A stretch of DNA of 42,565 nucleotides from Candidatus Thalassarchaeum sp. (GTDB taxonomy: Archaea > Thermoplasmatota > Poseidoniia > Poseidoniales > Thalassarchaeaceae), in contig JASMMD010000010.1 of NCBI GenBank assembly GCA_030748335.1, positions 1 to 42,565 on the forward strand, given 5' to 3'. The notes beneath the pieces are model-generated. The model was not told where the DNA came from. It saw nothing but the letters and a program-made list of their open reading frames with translations, and made no database searches. How positions within the stretch are numbered: position 1 is the stretch's first letter; each line of letters opens with the position of its first letter. The position numbers were made by a program, and so were the translations under genes. Of the stretch, positions 19,553-26,860 are shown piece by piece.

Positions 19553-19987
19553 ATGAAAATTTCAACAAAACAATATTTTGAACTTGGGATGCTTATCTAC
19601 ATGCTGCCAGCAGCCCTCATGGGTATTGGAGGTGGCTCGGCCACCACACTCCTCGGCTCGTTTACCATGGCATACATGGGGGGACTGATTCCTTGTATCA
19701 TTGGGATTGTTTTATTATCGCGCGACGAAGAATATCGACCTCACTCACTCTTCATTCTTACACAACAAGAACGCGACCAACTGAGGGAAGATGAGATTAG
19801 ACCCAAGATTGAGACGTCCCCTACAGAAAGACAAAATAAACTCAGTCAAAATTGTTCTAGAGAGGGTTGTAACGCCCTGTCATTCAGATCCACTGACCAC
19901 TGCTGGAGACATCAGGACGAACCCCCCTCAGACCCAGAACCGGAGCCCGAGGCAGAGGGCAACTGGTGGGAAGAACAAACGGAGTGA
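19553..19987 (+). CDS. Small membrane protein with C-terminal Cys/His knuckle and NWWEEQTE tail
   Basis: Two hydrophobic segments, then 'CSREGCNALSFRSTDHCWRHQDEPPSDPEPEPEAEGNWWEEQTE'. Confidence 0.78.
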   Translation: MKISTKQYFELGMLIYMLPAALMGIGGGSATTLLGSFTMAYMGGLIPCIIGIVLLSRDEEYRPHSLFILTQQERDQLREDEIRPKIETSPTERQNKLSQNCSREGCNALSFRSTDHCWRHQDEPPSDPEPEPEAEGNWWEEQTE

Positions 19988-19991
19988 TGTT
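19871..19991 (+). repeat. Copy 2 of knuckle + PE linker + WW-tail module, through stop codon into next gene's translation-start region
   Basis: Near-identical to copy 1; 19961-19991 matches 20424-20454 with 1 mismatch, spanning the TGA. Confidence 0.95.
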
Positions 19992-20450
19992 GTGGAGAAC
20001 GAGCAGGAGCAGGAACTCCTTTCCGATAACGAACAAGAACCCAAAGCGGAACCCGAGCCTGTATTTGCTAGGGGCTCCAGGAGGATTCACCCACTTCAGG
20101 TAGTGGCAACCCTGTTGATTACGATAGCGCTCTTTCTCTTTCACGCCGGCTCAGCTCCGACTTGTGATTATGGGGACCCTCCCTCTCCTTGGGAGTTACA
20201 TGGCGTGTGGGAATTTGACGAACCAGACTGTGAACCCGACGGATGGGACGAATGGGGCGATGACTTCCTAGACGCCACTGGCTTCTCCAAGTCGACAAAA
20301 AACATCATCGGTTTTGTATTCTTCATGTTGGCTTTCTATTGTTGGTCGTACCACCGCGAGACTCAGAAGAACGAAGAGCCTGAGAAATTACCAGAATCTT
20401 TCTCCGAGCCCGAAGCAGATGCCAACTGGTGGGAAGAAGAAACGGAGTGA
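19992..20450 (+). CDS. Small two-TM membrane protein with NWWEEETE tail (no knuckle)
   Basis: GTG start after repeat junction; 'VVATLLITIALFLFHAG' and 'NIIGFVFFMLAFYCWSY' TM segments; C-terminus 'SEPEADANWWEEETE'. Confidence 0.72.
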   Translation: MENEQEQELLSDNEQEPKAEPEPVFARGSRRIHPLQVVATLLITIALFLFHAGSAPTCDYGDPPSPWELHGVWEFDEPDCEPDGWDEWGDDFLDATGFSKSTKNIIGFVFFMLAFYCWSYHRETQKNEEPEKLPESFSEPEADANWWEEETE

Positions 20451-20454
20451 TGTT
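20406..20454 (+). repeat. Copy 3 (tail only) of the WW-tail repeat
   Basis: GAGCCCGAAGCAGATGCCAACTGGTGGGAAGAAGAAACGGAGTGATGTT matches copies 1 and 2. Confidence 0.93.
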
Positions 20455-21471
20455 ATGAAAAAGGACGGCACGGTTCAGGGATACATTGGGGCCGGGATAG
20501 TTTTCTATTGGTTAGGAAGCCCGTGGTGGCCTTATTTATCCGCACTTGATGACCCTGATCGCAACTGTGCCCCCATGGGTTGCTACGATATTTTTATCGT
20601 CCCGTTCATCTTTCTGTTTGTTTTATTCTGTACATTCATATCGTTCCTCTTCTGTAGATTTCTTGGGCGGATCTATTACGAAAATAGGATGTCGAGTGCG
20701 AAATATTCGAGCGCCTGGGGCCCGGAGCGCGCGGAATGTCCTCGTTGCACAAATAAGAGTGGAAAGTCAAACCGCAAGCTCACCTACTATCCATCAGACT
20801 CCGGTGTTATCAACTACTGGGAAAACAGGATACGCCGCCTTGGCACATATCGCTGTGGCCGGTGCGATGGAGAACTCATCAACGCAAAGCAGGCCGCGTA
20901 TGCCTTCGAAAATCACCCTATCACTCCTAATGAAATCCTCGAGCAGGGCTCTCCGTGCGGTTTGGACTGCCCCATATGCTCATCGGAGATGGTTGAGACC
21001 ACCCTGCTTCATATCAGGAAGAAGGAATCATACGGCCTGCCCGGATCCGTACCTAGCCCAAGCCACCCTGTGATTGACGCCATCGTGCTGGGTATTGTCG
21101 TCTTTGATTTTCTATCTCACCAGCAGCTAGAGAAGAAGGATAACCGAACTGAGGCGATCAAACTCAACGGTTGTACCGATTGCGGCTCTTTTTGGTTCGA
21201 CTACTTCGAGATGTCCGCAGTCGAGAGCGCCGCCAAAGTCACCGAGGCGGATTCAGCATCCTTGGAGATGCTGGTGGAGAGGGAGAGAGGCGTGTCCGAG
21301 CGTGAACCATCTAGACAGGCCCGAACCCGAGCCCGCCGCGCCTGGTCCGGAGGAAGGGCGCAGAACACAAACTGCCTCCACATCGACAATAGGACAAGCA
21401 AGAAGTGCCGCAGGGTCACCTATCGAAGCAGTGAGTACTGCTACGTGCACCAATCACAGGGATCCAAATGA
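20455..21471 (+). CDS. Membrane-anchored multi-zinc-motif protein (CPRC/CGRC ribbon, split CPIC...CTDC ribbon, C-terminal Cys/His knuckle)
   Basis: TM segment 'IFIVPFIFLFVLFCTFISFLF'; 'CPRCTNKS...YRCGRCDGEL'; 'CPICSSEM...NGCTDCGSFWFDYFE'; 'CLHIDNRTSKKCRRVTYRSSEYCYVHQ'. Confidence 0.78.
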   Translation: MKKDGTVQGYIGAGIVFYWLGSPWWPYLSALDDPDRNCAPMGCYDIFIVPFIFLFVLFCTFISFLFCRFLGRIYYENRMSSAKYSSAWGPERAECPRCTNKSGKSNRKLTYYPSDSGVINYWENRIRRLGTYRCGRCDGELINAKQAAYAFENHPITPNEILEQGSPCGLDCPICSSEMVETTLLHIRKKESYGLPGSVPSPSHPVIDAIVLGIVVFDFLSHQQLEKKDNRTEAIKLNGCTDCGSFWFDYFEMSAVESAAKVTEADSASLEMLVERERGVSEREPSRQARTRARRAWSGGRAQNTNCLHIDNRTSKKCRRVTYRSSEYCYVHQSQGSK

Positions 21472-21472
21472 G

Positions 21473-21548
21473 TGGCGCCCCGACCGGGATTTGAACCCGG
21501 GTCGCAGCCTCGACAGGGCTGCATGATAGGCCACTACACCATCAGGGC
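21473..21548 (-). tRNA. tRNA-Asp(GTC), CCA encoded
   Basis: Reverse complement GCCCTGATGGTGTAGTGGCCTATCATGCAGCCCTGTCGAGGCTGCGACCCGGGTTCAAATCCCGGTCGGGGCGCCA; 7-bp acceptor, anticodon stem CAGCC/GGCTG with loop CTGTCGA. Confidence 0.95.
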
Positions 21549-21626
21549 AGGGCCTCATCGACAAGGCCACTCTTTTTCAATCTTTGACAGGGTATTGTTC
21601 ATCATCCGGCCGCACTGCGGTTTGGC

Positions 21627-22220
21627 ATGGACGACACCCCTCTTGTCATCGATGTCATCGACAATGGGGGCCAGTGGACGCACCGTGAGTGGCGGATGCT
21701 GCGCTACCTCGGCGTCGATACCCAGATCCTACCCAACAAAACCCCTCTAGACGAGCTCCGCGAGGTCGACGGGCTCATCCTGTCGGGAGGTGCGGCCCGG
21801 GTCGGCCTGACTGGCGAGTTGGGCAACTGCGGGGGCTACCTCGGCCTAGACGTTCCAATCCTCGGGATTTGCGCCGGCCACCAGTTCATGGCCGGTTTCT
21901 ACGGAGGCAGGGCGGCCGAGGCACCAAAACCGGAGTTCGGAGCCGCGACGATAACGCTCGTCGATGGCGGTGGGGCGATGTTCGAGGGGACGCCTGACAA
22001 GCAGACAGTATGGGAGAGCCACAACGACGAGGTCGTACAGGCCCCTCCCGGTTTCGTGATAACGGCGCAAAGTGAGTCCTGCGAGGTTCAGGGGATGGAG
22101 AACGAGGCTGGTGACCGATTCGGGCTGCAGTTCCATCCCGAAGTGAATGACTCGGAGTACGGCGCGAGGATTTTCGAGAACTTCGTCACAGTGTGCAAAC
22201 GGGCCCATAGGGCCCGCTGA
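21627..22220 (+). CDS. guaAA: GMP synthase (glutamine-hydrolysing) glutamine amidotransferase subunit
   Basis: 'VIDNGGQWTHREWRMLRYLGV', 'ILGICAGHQFMAGFYGG' nucleophile motif, 'GLQFHPEVNDSEYG' His/Glu motif. Confidence 0.93.
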   Translation: MDDTPLVIDVIDNGGQWTHREWRMLRYLGVDTQILPNKTPLDELREVDGLILSGGAARVGLTGELGNCGGYLGLDVPILGICAGHQFMAGFYGGRAAEAPKPEFGAATITLVDGGGAMFEGTPDKQTVWESHNDEVVQAPPGFVITAQSESCEVQGMENEAGDRFGLQFHPEVNDSEYGARIFENFVTVCKRAHRAR

Positions 22221-22263
22221 GCCATAGGACAGATTGAAGAAGGCCCGCTAGGTCGCCGGCTCG

Positions 22264-22533
22264 ATGTCGAACGAAGCAGACCGTCTCATACTCCACAAGT
22301 GCAGGAACTGCAACCGCACCGATCGAAGGGGCTGGAGTCCCACTGAGCTGCCCAAGTGCAACCACTGTGAATCGACCATGGACCCACTCGAAATCCGATA
22401 CAAGTGCCTGCGCTGCGGCGCCCTGACCTGGAGCGAGGCCGGAACCACCGGCCAGTCCTGCCGCAAGTGCGGATACAGGGTCTTCGTCAAGCCCCGCAAG
22501 GAAGGCCGTCACAAGACCCTGAAGGCCGAGTGA
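22264..22533 (+). CDS. rpo12: DNA-directed RNA polymerase subunit P (Rpo12) with N-terminal CxxC/CxxC extension
   Basis: C-terminal 'YKCLRCGALTW...GQSCRKCGYRVFVKPR' matches Rpo12/RpoP; N-terminal 'CRNCNRTDRRGWSPTELPKCNHC' extra. Confidence 0.75.
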   Translation: MSNEADRLILHKCRNCNRTDRRGWSPTELPKCNHCESTMDPLEIRYKCLRCGALTWSEAGTTGQSCRKCGYRVFVKPRKEGRHKTLKAE

Positions 22534-22573
22534 GCAGCGCGGTCTTCAAGTCCCGCCAATCCGACGACCCCTC

Positions 22574-23713
22574 ATGACCGGCTGGCTGAACACTCACTCC
22601 CCTCGTACCTTCGAGCAGTTGGCCATCCCCGACAAACCACGGCAGACACTGCTCGCAGCCAGTGTTTCGGCCGATCCACCCCACCTGTTAATCACCGGCC
22701 CGGTAGGGGTTGGCAAGACCGCGGCTTGGCGTCTGGTGGCCCGACAGGTCCTCGGCAGCGGCTGGCGTTCCACCACGCACGTGCTGCAGTGCCGCGACCT
22801 CGTTCGCCAGCGCGGCGCCATGAAGACGTTCGAGGACTTCCTCAGGCCGGGCGGAACCGGTTCCAAGGACACACTGGCCGGGAGGCTCAGCCTTGACGCC
22901 TTTGACAGGGGGATATCAACTGGCTCGTCTGACGACCTAGCACCAGCCGGCGAGGAGACCGAGATCGAACCCGGATTCCTGCCAGTCAGCCGACTCATAG
23001 TACTCGAGGACGCAGACCACCTTGGCTCGATTAGGCAGGCCTACCTGCGCAGGATGATGGAGACCGTGGGCATCGCCTCGAGATTCGTGCTTGTGGCTAG
23101 GGCACCGTCGAGAATCATCGACGCACTACGCTCCCGAACCCAGATGATTCGGATTCCTGCGACCCAGCGCGAGACGATGCTGTCTGCCATGCGGTCCATC
23201 GCACAATCAGAAGGCGTGAAGACAGCCGATGGCGTTCTCGATGACATCGCGTACATCTGTGAGGGCAATCTCAGGAAGGCCCTGTTCACGCTGGAGATGC
23301 TGCATCTTAGGGGGCTCGCCGACGACCGCTCGGCGGTACATACTCTGGTTCAATCGACCACCCTGCAGTCTGGTAGGCATCTGCTGGAAATGGCTCTCAG
23401 GGGTAGGGTGGTCGAATGGAGGTGGGAGAATCGGAGAGGTCGCAAGAAGAAGGTACTGGCAGGAGCCCTAGCCGAGATAGACCGGATGATGAACGATCAC
23501 GGTATGGACTCCGACGACGTGGTCCACCAACTCCACGACGTTCTTGTTGGCCGCAGACTCTCTCTCCCCGACCCCTTACGCGAGCAGCTACTCGCCGCAC
23601 TCGCAGATTGCGACGCCCAATTGAAGCGCTCTATGCACGCCAGAATACCGTTCGAGAACTTCCTGCACAGGACCGCAAGAGCGGGCAAGGACCACGGTCT
23701 CGCCTTCGGTTGA
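22574..23713 (+). CDS. AAA+ clamp-loader (replication factor C subunit)-like ATPase
   Basis: 'PHLLITGPVGVGKTAAWRLVARQVLG' Walker A, 'LIVLEDADHLGSIRQAYLRRMME' Walker B-like, 'GNLRKALFTLEML' sensor 2-like motif. Confidence 0.82.
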   Translation: MTGWLNTHSPRTFEQLAIPDKPRQTLLAASVSADPPHLLITGPVGVGKTAAWRLVARQVLGSGWRSTTHVLQCRDLVRQRGAMKTFEDFLRPGGTGSKDTLAGRLSLDAFDRGISTGSSDDLAPAGEETEIEPGFLPVSRLIVLEDADHLGSIRQAYLRRMMETVGIASRFVLVARAPSRIIDALRSRTQMIRIPATQRETMLSAMRSIAQSEGVKTADGVLDDIAYICEGNLRKALFTLEMLHLRGLADDRSAVHTLVQSTTLQSGRHLLEMALRGRVVEWRWENRRGRKKKVLAGALAEIDRMMNDHGMDSDDVVHQLHDVLVGRRLSLPDPLREQLLAALADCDAQLKRSMHARIPFENFLHRTARAGKDHGLAFG

Positions 23714-23716
23714 GGA

Positions 23717-23794
23717 TGGCGGACGCGGCAGGATTCGAACCCGCGGTCCCCGGCTTAGGAGGCCGGTGCATTATCCGGACTATGCTACGCGCCC
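23717..23794 (-). tRNA. tRNA-Arg(CCT), CCA encoded
   Basis: Reverse complement GGGCGCGTAGCATAGTCCGGATAATGCACCGGCCTCCTAAGCCGGGGACCGCGGGTTCGAATCCTGCCGCGTCCGCCA; cloverleaf pairs in all arms, loop CTCCTAA. Confidence 0.94.
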
Positions 23795-23867
23795 GCTTCC
23801 GCCAAGCTATCCCCCCCAAGAAAGGTGACCCTAGCAGAATCACCACATTTAGGTCGAGATTACGCCG

Positions 23868-25352
23868 ATGCCATCAAGCATCCAACGTCCTCCGAACAAT
23901 GTGGAAGATCCCATCTCCAAGCTACCAACCCCCTATTCGGACTCGAGCGAGTTCGGATCCTCAAGGGAACGAGCTCTCCAGCGCAGGGTCGCAGCCAGAG
24001 ACGCTGGCCGTCGCCTTTGGACCCGCGTCTCAGTGTCCTTCCACACTCCTCTGATTCGACGGGTACTGGCCCTTCTAGCTCCGGCAACTGCTGCTCTCCT
24101 GCTGGTTGATTGGGACTTCGCCTCCTACGATGCCGCCATAGCTGCATACGCTGTGCTAGCAGCGCTTCTGATTCCCACCAACCTCGCGGCCACGTTCGCT
24201 AGGATGTCCGCTCGGGACCGACTCAAACTGCGTGATGGTGGGCAGAGATCGATGGACGCATATCCAGGTGTCGAGAGGATTCTGAACACCCTGAGAGAGA
24301 GGGCCCTGAGGGAGAAGATTCGCCTACTATCGGCAACGCTCGGGGCGTTAGCGATAATTGCGGTCAGGGACCTTGACACTGGAGAGACCCTCGGCTCATT
24401 GCTCCTCGGGCTCTCGATGGCTCTGGGGGCGCTGTGCCTTCTCAACTCCCTGATGCTTGACGACTCGATACCCATGCGTTCGAAGGCATTCCCCCTGCTC
24501 TCGCTGCACGCCCCGACCCTGCATGACAGCACATTGGACAGACCACTGTCCGACCTGATGGTAGCGCATCTCGACCCGGAGACTGCTGCCGCTTGGGACG
24601 AATGGAAACAGTCACTTTCGGACAGCGTTAGGGGTGAGCAGACACCCGATTCCGCCGTGGAGCACCTGTTGCGGGCATTGCACCTCAACGAGCGGGGACT
24701 ACTCGATGACGACAGACTAATCACCGAGGCGAAACGCGTCTTCAAGGTGACAACAATCGACGACCTGAATGACCGTTCCAACAAGTTCGGCCTCAGGTCC
24801 CTACGAACCTTGCTGGCGCACACCAAGGCATGGGAGCCTGGACTGTTCAGGTTAATCGACAGGCTGCAGGACTCGGCCATCAGGGGCGACCACACGTTGA
24901 ATGAGATGCCGTGGAGGCTGGACCTTGACCTACCTCCACGCTGTTCTCAGGGCCAAGCCGACTTGTTCGTTGTACTGCACAATTACACCGGGACCACTGC
25001 CAAAGCCAAGGTCGACGTCGTTGTGGCTGAGGGGGAGCCTGCCTTGCAGACCATCAGGGTGGTGGCACGCGCCTCGACCCGCCTCGATAGTAGAAGGGCC
25101 ACCGATCAGGTCGATTCGTTGGGGCGTCTGCTGGATGACGCCACCGTGCTCTGGATAGGGCTGGCATGGCCTGACTCCGAGACCGGCTCGCACCCGGTGC
25201 AAGTCACCCTGAGAGGGGAGCAGGGCGAGACACTCTCCTCGGTCGTGGTTAAGACCACTCTATCGTCGAAGGCACAGAAGGAGAGCGCTGACCAGCGCAT
25301 GTCCGATGCGGCCTCTGCGGTTCGTAGGCTGGCTCTGTCGATAGCCGATTGA
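23868..25352 (+). CDS. Hypothetical membrane protein
   Basis: 494-aa ORF with hydrophobic segments ('VLALLAPATAALLLVDW', 'AAIAAYAVLAALLIPTNLAA', 'LLLGLSMALGALCLLNSL') and a long soluble C-terminal half; no family recognised. Confidence 0.8.
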   Translation: MPSSIQRPPNNVEDPISKLPTPYSDSSEFGSSRERALQRRVAARDAGRRLWTRVSVSFHTPLIRRVLALLAPATAALLLVDWDFASYDAAIAAYAVLAALLIPTNLAATFARMSARDRLKLRDGGQRSMDAYPGVERILNTLRERALREKIRLLSATLGALAIIAVRDLDTGETLGSLLLGLSMALGALCLLNSLMLDDSIPMRSKAFPLLSLHAPTLHDSTLDRPLSDLMVAHLDPETAAAWDEWKQSLSDSVRGEQTPDSAVEHLLRALHLNERGLLDDDRLITEAKRVFKVTTIDDLNDRSNKFGLRSLRTLLAHTKAWEPGLFRLIDRLQDSAIRGDHTLNEMPWRLDLDLPPRCSQGQADLFVVLHNYTGTTAKAKVDVVVAEGEPALQTIRVVARASTRLDSRRATDQVDSLGRLLDDATVLWIGLAWPDSETGSHPVQVTLRGEQGETLSSVVVKTTLSSKAQKESADQRMSDAASAVRRLALSIAD

Positions 25353-25359
25353 GACTGTT

Positions 25360-25394
25360 TCGGGACGAAGTCCCGAGCGTCACGTTCATGACGC
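25360..25394. other. Two back-to-back inverted repeats (stem-loops) in intergenic region
   Basis: TCGGGAC-GAA-GTCCCGA (25360-25376) followed immediately by GCGTCA-CGTTCA-TGACGC (25377-25394). Confidence 0.8.
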
Positions 25395-25422
25395 CGTTAC
25401 GATTGCGAGCAAATGAGCGAAC

Positions 25423-26859
25423 ATGGAGTCGTGGGACATCATCGTCATCGGCAGTGGCCCGGCGGCTCTGCGGGCAGCCGTAGCTTCCGCCGACGCAGGC
25501 ACGACTCCCTTGGTCATCGACTCCTCTGGTGTCGGCTCAGGCTCCGGTGCAGCCCCTTTGTCAGGCCTAGCGGCCTCAATTGACGAACTCGACTCGACAG
25601 CCCATCACGAGGACACGATGGCGGCCGGCGGCGATTCCACTGACAAGGTCGCAGCAGCTCGATTCTGCGGCGAGGCCGCCTCTACTCTGGCAGAACTCGA
25701 GAGATGGGGATTGGTGCTACGCCGCAGTGACGGAGGCCTGCCCCACACATCAGAGGCACCGGGCCACAGTAGGCCCCGCTTGACGGGCTGTGGGGACAGC
25801 ACTGCTAGAGAGATCACTCGCTTGCTGGAGGAGCAGGCCATCAAGAGAAACATCCCACGCCGTTCCGACTTGCTCCCACTATCACTAGTCATGGATAACC
25901 AGCAGGTGAGAGGAGTTGTGGTTCTGGACTTGCTTTCTGGAGAGATTTCCTCAATCCAATCGAAAGCCGTGGTTCTCGCCACCGAAGGGCATCAAGGAAT
26001 CTGGTCCACCCCCTCCAACGGTCCAGGGACCGGAGCCGCTCTGGCCGCTGCCGCAGGAGTGAGGTTGTCTGGCATGGCCAATTCTCCTCGGCACCCTCTC
26101 ACCATCCGTGGCACAGCCATCCACCTACCTCTAGACCTGCTCGGATCCGGAGGTAGGATACGAAAGGAGAGCGGCGAGGATGTCGGTCCCGAAACGGTCC
26201 TTGATGGCGAGGGCTGCATCCTCGACCTGCGTTCGATGGACTCCGCATCCGCTCCTTGGTTTACCCAGACAGCTAGGAGAGTCAGGGAGGGAGCCGGGCT
26301 GGACATGGCTACTGAGGTCATCCCCCTCTCAGCGTCCATAGCATCGACGACGGGAGGCGCTCCTGTCGATGAGAACGGAAGGGTGACGTTCGATGGAGGG
26401 GGAATGTGGTTCACTGGCCTCTACGCGGCAGGACGCTCCGCCAACACCGGCATGCACGGCGAGGGCATGCTTGCAGGGAATCAGCTGCTGGAGGATCTAG
26501 TTAGCGGCAAGAGCGCCGGTGAGCACGCCGGAGACTGGGCTTCAGGCCAGACCTTCGCCGCCTCTTCGATGATTTCCGACGCGACGGGTGTGCAGAAGGC
26601 CAGAGTGGCCTCATTGATGGGCGGGAGCGGAGAGCCAGTGGGGCGTATCTCATCTGCTGTCTCATCGATCATGGCCAACCTCAACGGCGCTCGTGACGAG
26701 AATTCCCTAGAGGCCGCTGCAGCCGGTATAGCCGGGCTGCGAGAGGGAGGAATCAAGGTCACGGACTCGTCAATGGTGATGAACACCGAACTGGCGACCG
26801 CCATCCATCTTGAGGGGATGCTGACCCTCGCCGAGGCCATAGTAGGCTCGGAGGGATAG
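25423..26859 (+). CDS. FAD-dependent flavoprotein, succinate dehydrogenase/fumarate reductase/aspartate oxidase family-like
   Basis: 'DIIVIGSGPAALRAAVASADAG' FAD Rossmann motif; 'GLYAAGRSANTGMHGEGMLAGNQLLEDLVSGKSAGEHAG' resembles the SdhA/FrdA/NadB C-terminal FAD motif. Confidence 0.78.
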   Translation: MESWDIIVIGSGPAALRAAVASADAGTTPLVIDSSGVGSGSGAAPLSGLAASIDELDSTAHHEDTMAAGGDSTDKVAAARFCGEAASTLAELERWGLVLRRSDGGLPHTSEAPGHSRPRLTGCGDSTAREITRLLEEQAIKRNIPRRSDLLPLSLVMDNQQVRGVVVLDLLSGEISSIQSKAVVLATEGHQGIWSTPSNGPGTGAALAAAAGVRLSGMANSPRHPLTIRGTAIHLPLDLLGSGGRIRKESGEDVGPETVLDGEGCILDLRSMDSASAPWFTQTARRVREGAGLDMATEVIPLSASIASTTGGAPVDENGRVTFDGGGMWFTGLYAAGRSANTGMHGEGMLAGNQLLEDLVSGKSAGEHAGDWASGQTFAASSMISDATGVQKARVASLMGGSGEPVGRISSAVSSIMANLNGARDENSLEAAAAGIAGLREGGIKVTDSSMVMNTELATAIHLEGMLTLAEAIVGSEG

Positions 26860-26860
26860 T

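Noticed and set aside
19420-20454. CRISPR-like repeats
   Set aside because: Repeats are coding, in frame, irregularly spaced and only 2-3 copies; not a CRISPR array.
23416-24054. 212-aa plus ORF spanning the end of the RFC-like gene and tRNA-Arg
   Set aside because: Runs through a tRNA gene and an established CDS in another frame; Arg/Pro-rich composition typical of spurious ORFs.
24125-24895. 256-aa minus ORF inside the 494-aa membrane protein
   Set aside because: Ser/Arg-rich antisense translation; the plus frame has coherent TM segments.
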